This document shows, piece by piece, positions 32,397-45,337 of a stretch of 64,000 nt of DNA (position 1 is the stretch's first letter; each line of letters opens with the position of its first letter). The notes under the pieces were generated by a model. That model was not told the origin of the DNA and ran no database searches. It worked only from the letters and a program-made list of their open reading frames with translations. The stretch covers positions 17,187 through 81,186 of the forward strand of contig NZ_AKJL01000156.1 of the NCBI RefSeq assembly GCF_000282355.1, in the 5' to 3' direction. Source of the stretch: Pseudomonas sp. GM49. Its GTDB lineage: Bacteria > Pseudomonadota > Gammaproteobacteria > Pseudomonadales > Pseudomonadaceae. Both the position numbers and the translations under genes were made by a program.

Positions 32397-33610
32397 GCCT
32401 GAGAGGCATCATCAAGCCGTATCCATCGCCGCTCATCACCGGGCGCGGTATCGACCTTGATTTCCCGATGCTCGCCGGTTGCCTGACGCTGCTCGGCCTG
32501 GGGCTGATCATGATTGCCTCGGCATCGACCGAAGTGGCGGCCGTGCAGTCGGGCAGCGCCCTGTACTACATGATTCGCCACCTTATTTATGTGGTGCTGG
32601 GCCTGGGGGCCTGCATCGTCACCATGATGATCCCTATCGCCACCTGGCAACGCCTGGGCTGGCTGATGCTGCTGGGTGCATTCGGCTTGCTGGTGATGGT
32701 GATCATTCCGGGGATCGGCCGTGAGGTTAACGGCTCGATGCGCTGGATCGGCTTCAGTTTCTTCAACGTCCAGCCTTCCGAGATCGCCAAGGTGTTCGTG
32801 GTGATCTACCTCGCCGGTTATCTGGTGCGTCGCCAGAAAGAAGTGCGCGAAAGCTGGATGGGCTTTTTCAAGCCGTTCATCGTGCTGCTGCCGATGGCGG
32901 GCCTGCTGCTGATGGAGCCGGACTTCGGTGCCACCGTCGTGATGATGGGGGCGGCGGCGGCGATGCTGTTCCTTGGCGGCGTCGGGCTGTTCCGTTTTTC
33001 CCTGATGGTGGTCCTGGCTGTCGGCGCGGTGGTGCTGTTGATTCAAATGCAGCCCTATCGAATGGCGCGTCTGACCAACTTTGCCGACCCGTGGGCCGAC
33101 CAGTTTGGTGCCGGTTATCAATTGTCCCAGGCATTGATCGCTTTCGGTCGCGGCGAATGGCTGGGCGTTGGCCTGGGCAACAGCGTGCAGAAACAGTTCT
33201 ACCTGCCGGAAGCCCACACTGACTTCGTGTTCTCGGTCCTGGCCGAAGAGCTGGGTGCGGTGGGTTCGTTGTGCACCGTGGCACTGTTCGTCTTTGTGTG
33301 TATCCGTGGCATGTACATCGGTTTGTGGGCAGAAAAAGCCAAGCAGTTTTTTGCAGCTTACGTGGCATACGGGCTGTCGTTCCTGTGGATCGGCCAGTTC
33401 CTGATCAACATTGGTGTAAACGTCGGTCTGCTGCCAACCAAGGGGCTGCCCCTGCCGTTCCTCAGTTATGGCGGTAGTTCGTTGGTGATCTGCTGTGCCT
33501 GTCTCGGTTTGTTGCTGCGTATCGAGTGGGAAAGTCGAACCCACCTGGGCAGTGAAGAGATTGAGTTCCATGAGAGCGACTTCGCCGAGGAGCCGCACAA
33601 TGGGCGCTAA
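32393..33610 (+). CDS. ftsW: Peptidoglycan glycosyltransferase FtsW
   Basis: SEDS-family glycan polymerase of the divisome. 405 residues with ten predicted membrane segments, plus FNVQPSEIAKVFVVIYLAGY, EAHTDFVFSVLAEELG and GLPLPFLSYGGSSL, which are conserved in the family. ATG 32393 overlaps the murD stop; the 3' end overlaps murG by 11 bases. Confidence 0.97.
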   Translation: MSLRGIIKPYPSPLITGRGIDLDFPMLAGCLTLLGLGLIMIASASTEVAAVQSGSALYYMIRHLIYVVLGLGACIVTMMIPIATWQRLGWLMLLGAFGLLVMVIIPGIGREVNGSMRWIGFSFFNVQPSEIAKVFVVIYLAGYLVRRQKEVRESWMGFFKPFIVLLPMAGLLLMEPDFGATVVMMGAAAAMLFLGGVGLFRFSLMVVLAVGAVVLLIQMQPYRMARLTNFADPWADQFGAGYQLSQALIAFGRGEWLGVGLGNSVQKQFYLPEAHTDFVFSVLAEELGAVGSLCTVALFVFVCIRGMYIGLWAEKAKQFFAAYVAYGLSFLWIGQFLINIGVNVGLLPTKGLPLPFLSYGGSSLVICCACLGLLLRIEWESRTHLGSEEIEFHESDFAEEPHNGR

Positions 33611-34662
33611 CGTCATGATCATGGCTGGCGGCACCGGTGGCCACGTGTTCCCGGCGCTGGCCTGTGCTCGCGAATTCCAGGCGCGCGGCTATACCGTGCA
33701 CTGGCTCGGTACCCCGCGTGGCATCGAAAACGATCTGGTGCCGGCGGCCGGTATCGAGCTGCATCGGATCAACGCCAGCGGTCTGCGCGGCAAGGGCAAA
33801 TTGTCCCTGCTCAAGGCACCGTTCATGTTGTTCAAGTCGGTCTGGCAGGCGCGGGCGATCATTCGCCGTCTGCGACCGGTCTGCGTCGTGGGATTTGGTG
33901 GTTTTGTGACCGGTCCTGGAGGTGTCGCGGCCAAACTGGCCGGCGTGCCGGTGATCGTTCACGAGCAGAACGCCGTGGCCGGTACCGCCAATCGGTTGCT
34001 GGTGCCGTTGGCCGCCCGAGTCTGTGAAGCGTTCCCCGACACCTTTACCCTGTCGGACAGCCGCCGGACCACCGGTAATCCGGTGCGCACCGAGCTGTTC
34101 CTCGAGACATCGCGACCTGCCCTGGCCGGTCGCAAGGCACGTTTGCTGATCCTGGGCGGAAGCCTGGGCGCAGAACCGTTGAACAAGTTGCTGCCTGAAG
34201 CCCTGTCGCAAGTCGCTGCCGACTTGCGTCCGGAAGTGTTCCATCAGGCCGGCAAAAACCACGATGAAGTGACTGCAGAGCGCTATCGCGCGGCTGGCGT
34301 CGAGGCGCAGGTGCAGCCCTTCATCAAAGACATGGCCCAAGCCTACAGCTGGGCCGACCTGGTGGTATGTCGCGCAGGCGCGCTGACCATCAGTGAACTG
34401 GCCGCTGCCGGACTGCCCTCGATGCTGGTGCCTTTGCCTCACGCCATCGACGATCACCAGACCCGCAACGCCGAATATTTGGCCCGTGAAGGCGCAGCCT
34501 TCCTGATGCCGCAAAGAACGACTGGCGCAGCGGATCTTGCCGCTCGCCTGACAGAGGTCCTGATGCAACCACAACGACTCAACGAAATGGCTACCGCGGC
34601 ACGCCGCCTGGCCAAACCCGATGCCACCCGTAACGTTGTCGATAGCTGCCTGGAGGTGGCCC

Positions 34663-34670
<8 letters not shown>
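33600..34670 (+). CDS. murG: Lipid II synthase MurG (GlcNAc transferase)
   Basis: Transfers GlcNAc to lipid I on the inner membrane face. 356 residues, GT-B fold, with the glycine loops [14 protein letters not shown] and [12 protein letters not shown], and [15 protein letters not shown] in the nucleotide-binding half. The 3' end overlaps murC by 8 bases. Confidence 0.97.
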
Positions 34671-37103
<2,433 letters not shown>

Positions 37104-37107
37104 GGCC

Positions 37108-37974
37108 ATGCAAGGCGCTCAGCTCAGACATCAGCCTCCCGCACCCGGCCGCAAGCCGGTGCCACGGGGTGCCAGCCGAATGGTGGCCAAAGAGCCGATG
37201 TCCGTGCGCCTGCCGAAAGCCAACTTCGGTTTTCTCAAAGCATTGTTCTGGCCGGTGCTGCTGGTGGCTTTGGGGTTCGGTACTTACGAGGGCGCGACAC
37301 GGTTGTTGCCGTATGCCGACAGGCCGATCACCAAAATCAACGTGCAGGGCGACCTGAGTTACATCAGCCAGCAAGCGGTGCAGCAGCGGATCGCCCCGTA
37401 CGTGGCGTCGAGCTTCTTCACCATCGACCTGGCGAGCATGCGCACCGAGCTGGAAACGATGCCATGGATTGCCCACGCCGAAGTGCGCAGGGTGTGGCCG
37501 GATCAAGTGGTGATCCGTCTGGAAGAACAACTGCCGGTAGCCCGTTGGGGCGACGAGTCGCTGTTGAACAACCAGGGCCAGGCCTTCACTCCGCGTGAGC
37601 TGGCGAACTACGAACACCTGCCTCAGCTGTTCGGCCCGCAGCGGGCCCAGCAGCAGGTGATGCAGCAGTACCAGGTGTTGAGTCAGATGCTCCGGCCTCT
37701 GGGCTTCTCGATTGCACGCCTCGAACTGCGTGATCGCGGCAGCTGGTTCCTGACCACCGGCCCCGGCAGTGCGGGTCCCGGGATCGAACTGCTGCTGGGA
37801 CGCGGCAACCAGGTGGAAAAGATGCGCCGTTTCATCGCCATCTATGACAAGACGCTCAAAGAACAGATTACGAACATTGCGCGCATCGATCTGCGCTACG
37901 CCAACGGCCTCGCTGTTGGCTGGCGGGAACCTGTAGCGCCCACGGCAGCCCAACCCGCTGTCGCGAAGAATTAA
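37108..37974 (+). CDS. ftsQ: Cell division protein FtsQ
   Basis: Divisome scaffold, 288 residues. A cytoplasmic, Pro/Arg-rich N-terminus, one membrane helix (about 45-65), a POTRA domain ([20 protein letters not shown]) and the beta domain. A short tail rich in Ala and Pro ends the protein. Ribosome site AGGTTAAGG partly within the ddlB stop. Confidence 0.95.
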   Translation: MQGAQLRHQPPAPGRKPVPRGASRMVAKEPMSVRLPKANFGFLKALFWPVLLVALGFGTYEGATRLLPYADRPITKINVQGDLSYISQQAVQQRIAPYVASSFFTIDLASMRTELETMPWIAHAEVRRVWPDQVVIRLEEQLPVARWGDESLLNNQGQAFTPRELANYEHLPQLFGPQRAQQQVMQQYQVLSQMLRPLGFSIARLELRDRGSWFLTTGPGSAGPGIELLLGRGNQVEKMRRFIAIYDKTLKEQITNIARIDLRYANGLAVGWREPVAPTAAQPAVAKN

Positions 37975-37989
37975 GAAGAGGCAGGACCC

Positions 37990-39249
37990 ATGGCAAACGT
38001 GCAAAGCGGCAAAATGATCGTCGGTCTCGATATCGGCACCTCCAAGGTGGTGGCGCTGGTAGGCGAGGTCGCGGACGACGGCACGCTGGAAATCGTCGGG
38101 ATCGGTACCCATCCGTCCCGTGGCCTGAAAAAAGGCGTGGTGGTGAATATCGAATCCACCGTGCAGTCGATCCAGCGCGCCATCGAAGAAGCGCAGTTGA
38201 TGGCCGGTTGCCGCATTCACTCGGCGTTCGTCGGTGTGGCCGGCAATCACATCCGCAGCCTGAACTCCCACGGCATCGTGGCGATTCGTGATCGCGAAGT
38301 CAGCTCGGCCGACCTTGAGCGTGTGCTCGACGCCGCCCAGGCCGTGGCAATCCCAGCTGACCAGCGCGTGCTGCACACCCTGCCACAGGATTACGTGATC
38401 GATAACCAGGAAGGCGTCCGCGAGCCGCTGGGCATGTCCGGCGTGCGTCTGGAAGCCAAGGTCCACGTGGTCACCTGCGCCGTCAACGCCGCACAGAACA
38501 TTGAAAAATGCGTGCGTCGCTGCGGCCTGGAAATCGACGACATCATTCTCGAACAGCTGGCTTCCGCTTATTCGGTACTGACCGATGACGAGAAAGAGCT
38601 GGGCGTGTGCCTGGTGGACATCGGTGGCGGTACCACCGACATCGCGATCTTCACCGAAGGCGCGATCCGTCACACCGCCGTCATCCCGATTGCCGGCGAC
38701 CAGGTGACCAACGACATCGCCATGGCGTTGCGCACCCCGACCCAGTACGCCGAAGAAATCAAGATTCGCTACGCCTGCGCCCTGGCCAAACTGGCCGGTG
38801 CCGGTGAAACCATCAAGGTGCCAAGCGTTGGCGACCGTCCACCGCGCGAGCTGTCCCGCCAGGCCCTGGCCGAAGTGGTCGAGCCGCGTTACGACGAGCT
38901 GTTCACGCTGATCCAGGCCGAACTGCGCCGCAGCGGCTACGAAGACCTGATCCCGGCCGGCATCGTGCTGACCGGCGGTACGTCGAAGATGGAAGGCGCG
39001 ACAGAACTGGCCGAGGAAATCTTCCACATGCCGGTGCGCCTGGGCGTGCCGCATGGCGTGAAAGGTCTGGATGACGTGGTACGCAACCCGATCTATTCCA
39101 CCGGCGTCGGCCTGTTGATGTACGGCCTGCAGAAGCAGTCCGACGGCATCTCGTTCTCGGGCATCGGCAGCCGCGACAGCTACAGCAACGAAGAGCCACA
39201 GGCTCCGCTGCTGGACCGACTGAAGAAGTGGGTCCAGGGCAATTTCTGA
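37990..39249 (+). CDS. ftsA: Cell division protein FtsA
   Basis: Actin-like ATPase that tethers FtsZ to the membrane. 419 residues: IVGLDIGTSKVVALVGEV (phosphate 1), CLVDIGGGTTDIAIFTEGAI (phosphate 2) and GIVLTGGTSKMEGATELAEE (adenosine). The C-terminal LLDRLKKWVQGNF is the amphipathic membrane-targeting helix. Confidence 0.98.
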   Translation: MANVQSGKMIVGLDIGTSKVVALVGEVADDGTLEIVGIGTHPSRGLKKGVVVNIESTVQSIQRAIEEAQLMAGCRIHSAFVGVAGNHIRSLNSHGIVAIRDREVSSADLERVLDAAQAVAIPADQRVLHTLPQDYVIDNQEGVREPLGMSGVRLEAKVHVVTCAVNAAQNIEKCVRRCGLEIDDIILEQLASAYSVLTDDEKELGVCLVDIGGGTTDIAIFTEGAIRHTAVIPIAGDQVTNDIAMALRTPTQYAEEIKIRYACALAKLAGAGETIKVPSVGDRPPRELSRQALAEVVEPRYDELFTLIQAELRRSGYEDLIPAGIVLTGGTSKMEGATELAEEIFHMPVRLGVPHGVKGLDDVVRNPIYSTGVGLLMYGLQKQSDGISFSGIGSRDSYSNEEPQAPLLDRLKKWVQGNF

Positions 39250-39322
39250 AGATTTACCGCAACACCGTTACACCGAAGCACGCAGTAGGCGAAAAAACTA
39301 GAGAATGTAAAGGAGAGGGAAA

Positions 39323-40516
39323 ATGTTCGAACTCGTAGACAACATCCCCGCAAGCCCGGTAATCAAAGTTATCGGTGTCGGCGGTGGCGGCGGCAACGCT
39401 GTCAACCACATGGTCAAGAGCAACATCGAAGGCGTCGAATTCATCTGCGCCAACACCGATGCTCAAGCGCTGAAAAACATCGGCGCGCGCACCATCCTGC
39501 AACTGGGCACCGGCGTGACCAAGGGCCTGGGCGCTGGCGCTAACCCTGAAGTCGGCCGTCAAGCCGCTCTGGAAGACCGTGAGCGCATTGCCGAAGTGCT
39601 GGCCGGCACCAACATGGTGTTCATCACCACTGGCATGGGCGGTGGTACCGGTACCGGTGCTGCGCCGATCATCGCCGAAGTGGCCAAGGAAATGGGCATC
39701 CTCACCGTTGCGGTGGTGACCCGTCCGTTCCCGTTCGAAGGCCGCAAGCGTATGCAGATCGCCGACGAAGGCATCCGCATGCTCTCCGAAAGCGTCGACT
39801 CGCTGATCACCATTCCCAACGAGAAGTTGCTGACCATCCTCGGTAAAGACGCAAGCCTGCTGTCGGCTTTCGCCAAGGCTGACGATGTACTGGCCGGTGC
39901 CGTTCGCGGTATCTCCGACATCATCAAGCGTCCGGGCATGATCAACGTCGACTTCGCCGACGTGCGTACCGTGATGAGCGAAATGGGCATGGCGATGATG
40001 GGCACTGGCTGCGCCAGCGGTCCGAACCGTGCACGCGAAGCCACCGAAGCGGCCATTCGCAACCCGTTGCTGGAAGACGTGAACCTGCAAGGCGCTCGCG
40101 GCATCCTGGTGAACATTACCGCCGGTCCGGATCTGTCCCTGGGTGAATACTCCGACGTGGGTAGCATCATCGAGGCATTCGCTTCCGAGCACGCGATGGT
40201 CAAGGTCGGTACCGTTATCGATCCGGACATGCGCGACGAGCTGCACGTGACTGTCGTCGCTACCGGTCTGGGCGCAAAAATCGAGAAGCCTGTGAAGGTC
40301 ATCGACAACACCGTCCACACTTCTATGGCTTCGCAGCCACAACAACAGGCCCCTGTTCGTCAGGAAGCTCCAGCGGTGAACTACCGTGACCTGGATCGTC
40401 CGACCGTCATGCGCAACCAGGCCCAGGCCGGTGCTGCGACTGCCGCGAAGATGAATCCGCAAGATGACCTGGACTACCTGGACATCCCGGCTTTCCTGCG
40501 TCGTCAGGCCGATTGA
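39323..40516 (+). CDS. ftsZ: Cell division protein FtsZ
   Basis: Tubulin-like GTPase that forms the Z ring. 397 residues: IKVIGVGGGGGNAVNHM, the tubulin signature GMGGGTGTGAAPIIAE, and the T7 loop NVDFADVRTVM. A variable linker leads to the C-terminal peptide DYLDIPAFLRRQAD that binds FtsA and ZipA. Ribosome site AAAGGAGAGGG. Confidence 0.98.
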   Translation: MFELVDNIPASPVIKVIGVGGGGGNAVNHMVKSNIEGVEFICANTDAQALKNIGARTILQLGTGVTKGLGAGANPEVGRQAALEDRERIAEVLAGTNMVFITTGMGGGTGTGAAPIIAEVAKEMGILTVAVVTRPFPFEGRKRMQIADEGIRMLSESVDSLITIPNEKLLTILGKDASLLSAFAKADDVLAGAVRGISDIIKRPGMINVDFADVRTVMSEMGMAMMGTGCASGPNRAREATEAAIRNPLLEDVNLQGARGILVNITAGPDLSLGEYSDVGSIIEAFASEHAMVKVGTVIDPDMRDELHVTVVATGLGAKIEKPVKVIDNTVHTSMASQPQQQAPVRQEAPAVNYRDLDRPTVMRNQAQAGAATAAKMNPQDDLDYLDIPAFLRRQAD

Positions 40517-40592
40517 TGAAATGTATCAGGGCTATGAAGGTGATTGGTGTTCAGCAAAGGCGTGGTCTGCTATCATCGCCAGCCTTTGTTGA

Positions 40593-41540
<948 letters not shown>

Positions 41541-41563
41541 GCAAAAAACCTCTCTAGTTTTTT

Positions 41564-41591
41564 AAAGGCTACCTTCGGGTGGCCTTTTTTT
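41564..41591 (+). terminator. Terminator of lpxC
   Basis: Stem AAAGGCTACC / GGTGGCCTTT with a TTCG tetraloop, followed by T residues. Confidence 0.92.
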
Positions 41592-41623
41592 ATGTCCTGA
41601 AGTTTGTAGTGCTTGGGCTGGCC

Positions 41624-41690
41624 TCATCGCGAGCAAGCTCGCTCCCACAGGGGGACGCGGTAAACTGTGGGAGCGAGCTTGCTCGCGATG
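41624..41690. repeat. REP pair (REPIN)
   Basis: CATCGCGAGCAAGCTCGCTC and GAGCGAGCTTGCTCGCGATG in inverted orientation, spaced by about 25 bases. Confidence 0.92.
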
Positions 41691-41714
41691 ACGCCCGTCC
41701 ATCCAACAAAAAAA

Positions 41715-43217
41715 TCAACTGGCCCACACCACCCGGTTACGCCCCCCTTCCTTGGCCTGATACAGCGCCTTGTCCGCGTTGAACAGTAATTGCTCCAGTT
41801 TGATATCGCTGGCCGCCGTCCAGGTTGCAATGCCGATACTCACGCTCATTGGCGACTCATCGGCGTCCACCAGTGGCAGTTTTTGCACCGCCTCCCGGAT
41901 ATGTTCGGCGATCTGCTGCGCGCCTTCACTGCCAGTTTCGGCCAGGACCACCGAAAACTCTTCGCCACCATAGCGAGCCACCAGGTCCGCCGGGCGATGG
42001 ACACTGGCGCGGATGACTTCGGCCAGTGCCCGCAAGGCTTCGTCACCTGCCTGATGCCCGTGCCGATCATTGAAGGCCTTGAAGTGATCGGCATCGATCA
42101 TCAGCAACGACAACGGCTTGCGGCTGCGCTGCGCACGAAACCATTCATGGCGCAGGGCCTGATCAAGGGATCGGCGGTTGGCCACGCCGGTCAAGGCATC
42201 GGTGGCCGCCAGTTGCGCCAATTCCTGCTCGGCACATTGGCGCAGGCGCAGCTCGCGGCAAAGCAGCCAGGTCAGCCACAACAGACCGATGCACAAAACC
42301 CCGGTTGCGCCGCTGATCACATAGGCCGTGCGGTTCCAGGTGGCGAACACTTCATCGATGGAAAGGGCCACGATGACGGTCAGCGGCAGATTGCCGACCC
42401 GGGAAAAGGTGTACAGGCGCCGTTGATGGTCGACGCTCGACACGCTTTCGAAGGTGCCACTGCGCTCCTGCAGCATGCGCACGACGTTGGGGCGGCTGGA
42501 GAAGCTTTTGCCGATGGAATTTGGTTCCCGGTACGGTTTCTGCGCCAGGAGAATCCCGTCATTGTTGATGATGCCCAGCGTACTGCCGGTGCCGATGTCG
42601 AGGCTGTTGAACAACTGATCGAAGTAGCTCATGCGCATCGAAGCTACCGCGACTCCCAGAAACTCACCGGTGGGCGAAGAAATGCGCCGGCTGAAACTGA
42701 TGCGCCATTCGTCGCGGTCATCGCAGTCGCAGCTCGGCTTGAACGGTCGGCTGATATACATACCGGTATCGCGATTGAAGACATGGGCCAGGAAATAATC
42801 GCGGTCAGCGAAGTTGCCCGGTTTCGGTTCGATCAGTGATGAGTCGGCCAGCACGTCGCCGTGCTTGTCCAGCAGCAGGATGTCGCCCTTGTAGCGCGCG
42901 GTGGCGGAGCGATCGAACAGCACCAGATGGCGGATCTGCGCAGAAACCTGTTTCAGATCGTCCCGTTGGGCGGCGGCGATCAGGCCCTGCAAGGTCAAGT
43001 CATAGAGCTCGACCGTACGCAGGACATCGGCATCGATCAGTTGTGCAATGGTGGTCGCACTGCGTGTAGCGGTTTGCTGGGCGTAGGCGTGTTCGCGGAT
43101 CAGCAGAAAAGTGACGATGCACAGGATCGAGATGACTGTCAGGGTGCTGCCGACGATCACCATGATCTCGGGTCGCCCGGTTTTGCCTGAAAATTGTGGG
43201 GTTCGGCTTGCGGTCAT
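41715..43217 (-). CDS. Diguanylate cyclase with Cache sensor domain
   Basis: A 500-residue membrane protein that should make cyclic di-GMP. It has an N-terminal helix (about 18-40), a periplasmic double-Cache-type sensor (about 45-290, with RDYFLAHVFNRDTGMYISRP), a second helix (about 295-320) and a GGDEF domain. The active site reads GGEEF (residues 417-421), and an inhibitory RxxD site (Arg408, Asp411) is present, so it should be an active, product-inhibited cyclase. No EAL domain. It stands alone between REP sequences; its ligand cannot be read. Confidence 0.93.
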   Translation of the reverse strand: MTASRTPQFSGKTGRPEIMVIVGSTLTVISILCIVTFLLIREHAYAQQTATRSATTIAQLIDADVLRTVELYDLTLQGLIAAAQRDDLKQVSAQIRHLVLFDRSATARYKGDILLLDKHGDVLADSSLIEPKPGNFADRDYFLAHVFNRDTGMYISRPFKPSCDCDDRDEWRISFSRRISSPTGEFLGVAVASMRMSYFDQLFNSLDIGTGSTLGIINNDGILLAQKPYREPNSIGKSFSSRPNVVRMLQERSGTFESVSSVDHQRRLYTFSRVGNLPLTVIVALSIDEVFATWNRTAYVISGATGVLCIGLLWLTWLLCRELRLRQCAEQELAQLAATDALTGVANRRSLDQALRHEWFRAQRSRKPLSLLMIDADHFKAFNDRHGHQAGDEALRALAEVIRASVHRPADLVARYGGEEFSVVLAETGSEGAQQIAEHIREAVQKLPLVDADESPMSVSIGIATWTAASDIKLEQLLFNADKALYQAKEGGRNRVVWAS

Positions 43218-43369
43218 AAGACAGACGTCTGCTGGAAGGACCTTGTAAGCGTAGTTCCATAAACGTAACAGCCGAATGATTCGTTCCGGTTGCTCAAACG
43301 ATTAATCAATGGCGTGGGCGTCAGTGACTTTCGTTGCAAAAATTGCAAAGAAGGTTGAGTCGCCACTAT

Positions 43370-43397
43370 AAAAAAAGCCGCTGACAGCAGCGGCTTT
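43370..43397 (-). terminator. Terminator of the small secreted protein gene
   Basis: On the minus strand, stem AAAGCCGCTG / CAGCGGCTTT with loop CTGT, followed by T residues (forward A-run at 43370-43376). Confidence 0.85.
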
Positions 43398-43464
43398 GAG
43401 GACAACTTTTCAAAGGGAAGAGCCGATGAAAAGTGTCGAGGGAAACAGGCGTGACAGGTAAGGA

Positions 43465-43689
43465 TCAGCTGTCATTCTCGGCCCGTGGCTGGGCCTGAGT
43501 GCTGGATGCTTGCGGGGCTTGGGCGTCTTGCGCAGCCTTGGCTGTCATCTCGATCTGATGCTCTTCGAGCGTTGCAGCGCGTGCGGCGTTATGCGCGACG
43601 AAGGTCTGCGATTCTTCCGCCATCGCCAATGGCGACAGGAACAAAGAGGACAAAACGAAAGCGCTGGCAATACCCATACTGTTGGACAT
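43465..43689 (-). CDS. Small secreted protein of unknown function
   Basis: A 74-residue protein. A clear signal peptide ends at AMA before EESQ (about residue 24), leaving a mature peptide of about 50 residues rich in Ala, Gln and Glu (HNAARAATLEEHQIEMTAKA) and predicted helical, with a Pro/Gln-rich end. Start ATG 43689 has GAAGG upstream and the gene has its own terminator, both of which support a real gene. I do not recognise the family. Confidence 0.7.
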   Translation of the reverse strand: MSNSMGIASAFVLSSLFLSPLAMAEESQTFVAHNAARAATLEEHQIEMTAKAAQDAQAPQASSTQAQPRAENDS

Positions 43690-43825
43690 CTTTAAAACCT
43701 TCTTGCTTGGCAAGTGCTGTTTGGTGCGGGCAAAGATAAGGATATGGGGCGAGGGGAAAAAGAGCGGATTCATGAAAGGACTGTTACAGCAAAAGCAAAG
43801 ATCGATACGCAGGAGTACGCATTCA

Positions 43826-43960
43826 CTGTGGCGAGGGGGCTTGCCCCCGCTGGGCTGCGTAGCAGCCCCAAAACCTGTAACCACGATTTATCTGAAGCAC
43901 CTTGCATATCGGATTTACGACGGCTTCGTCGCCGAACGGGGGCAAGCCCCCTCGCCACAG
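43826..43960. repeat. REPIN of a second class (GAGGGGGCTTGCCCCC type)
   Basis: Inverted arms CTGTGGCGAGGGGGCTTGCC (from 43826) and GGCAAGCCCCCTCGCCACAG (ending 43960) enclose 95 bases that contain two smaller palindromes. The core differs from the other REPs in the window. Confidence 0.88.
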
Positions 43961-43972
43961 GGTGTGTGCCCG

Positions 43973-45337
43973 TCAGATGGGAAGATGTATGCCGAAGGTA
44001 TTCATCCCATGGTCACTGCGCACGAACACATCGCCGCCATGCATCAACGCAATCGCCTTGACGATGGCCAGACCCAGTCCGTGATTGTTGCCGCTGTTGC
44101 TGCGCGAAGCATCGACCCGGTAGAAGCGTTCGAACAGCCGTGGCAGGTGTTCACGGGCAATCGGCGAGCCGGGGTTGGCAACGCCGATGCTGACTTGATG
44201 CTCCCGGGCTTCGATCCGCACTTGAATCACCTGCCCGGGCGCGGTGTGCTGCACTGCGTTGTTCAGCAGGTTGATCAATGCCCGGCGCAAATGGGCAATC
44301 TCGATGCGTACTTGCGCGTCACCACTGACCTCAACCCGGACCTGAGCGTCTTCGAGAATGAAATCCAGATATTCCAGGGTCGTGGCCACTTCGTCCGCCA
44401 GCGATGTGGACGTCAGTTTGGTCGCCTTGCTGCCCTGATCGGCACTGGCGAGGAATAGCATGTCGTTGATGATCGACCGCAGTCGCTCAAGCTCTTCGAG
44501 GTTCGATTGCAGCACTTCGAAGTAATGCTCGGCGGAGCGTCCGCGGGTCAATGCGACCTGGGTCTGGCCGATCAGGTTGGTCAGCGGCGAGCGCAGTTCG
44601 TGGGCGACGTCGGCGTTGAACGATTCAAGGCGCGAGTAAGCCTGCTCGACCCGTTCCAGGGTCGAGTTGAACGAGCTGACGAACTGATCAAGCTCCGGTG
44701 GCAACGGTGACAATCGCAAGCGCCCCGAGCGCAGCGGCGGGGCCAGGCGTTGGGCTTCCTGGGACAGTTTGATCAGCGGTTTGAGCCCGATCCGCGCCAC
44801 CCAGTAACCCAGTGCCGAGGCCAGCAACACGCCGACAATCGCCAGGCTGATCAGCGCGATCAACAGTTGATGCTGGGTCTGGAAAAACGTTTCGGTATCG
44901 ATGGCGATCATGAAGCGCAGTGGGGGGCGCTGGTCTTTGGCGGGGAATTCGCTGACCAGCACTTTCAGCGGATACGGGTGATCCGGCAGTTGCATGTCGC
45001 GCGTGCCCAGCGGCCCTTGGGCAAAGGCGCGGATCGGCGGGGTCAGGTTGCCGTATTCGTAGTGCGGATCGCCGCTGATGATCCAGAAACTGATGCGCTT
45101 GTCTTCTTCGCTCAGCAGATTGAGCTTGTTGTTGATCTTCACCCAATGCTCGGGCGTGCCGTATCGGCCAACCGTGGATTCGAGCACGCTATAGCGCGCG
45201 TCGAGCTCGGCTTCGGGCAACAGGCCCAGGCCTTTGTCGACCTGCTGGTACAAGGCCCAGCCGATCAGCAGGAACACCTGCAACGCCACCAGCGTGAACA
45301 TCCCGCTCAGCCGCAGCGCGATCGAGTTACTGGACAC
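43973..45337 (-). CDS. Sensor histidine kinase
   Basis: A 454-residue inner-membrane kinase: helix (about 12-32), periplasmic sensor (about 33-158), helix (about 159-182), HAMP, HisKA with ESFNADVAHELRSPL (phospho-acceptor His246), and an ATPase domain (NLLNNAVQHT, GNNHGLGLAIVKAI). It resembles kinases annotated as heavy-metal sensors (CusS/CopS type). Start is GTG 45337, overlapping the regulator's stop; a GTG one codon upstream is possible. It pairs with the regulator upstream and probably controls the RND pump of the same operon. Confidence 0.92.
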   Translation of the reverse strand: MSSNSIALRLSGMFTLVALQVFLLIGWALYQQVDKGLGLLPEAELDARYSVLESTVGRYGTPEHWVKINNKLNLLSEEDKRISFWIISGDPHYEYGNLTPPIRAFAQGPLGTRDMQLPDHPYPLKVLVSEFPAKDQRPPLRFMIAIDTETFFQTQHQLLIALISLAIVGVLLASALGYWVARIGLKPLIKLSQEAQRLAPPLRSGRLRLSPLPPELDQFVSSFNSTLERVEQAYSRLESFNADVAHELRSPLTNLIGQTQVALTRGRSAEHYFEVLQSNLEELERLRSIINDMLFLASADQGSKATKLTSTSLADEVATTLEYLDFILEDAQVRVEVSGDAQVRIEIAHLRRALINLLNNAVQHTAPGQVIQVRIEAREHQVSIGVANPGSPIAREHLPRLFERFYRVDASRSNSGNNHGLGLAIVKAIALMHGGDVFVRSDHGMNTFGIHLPI

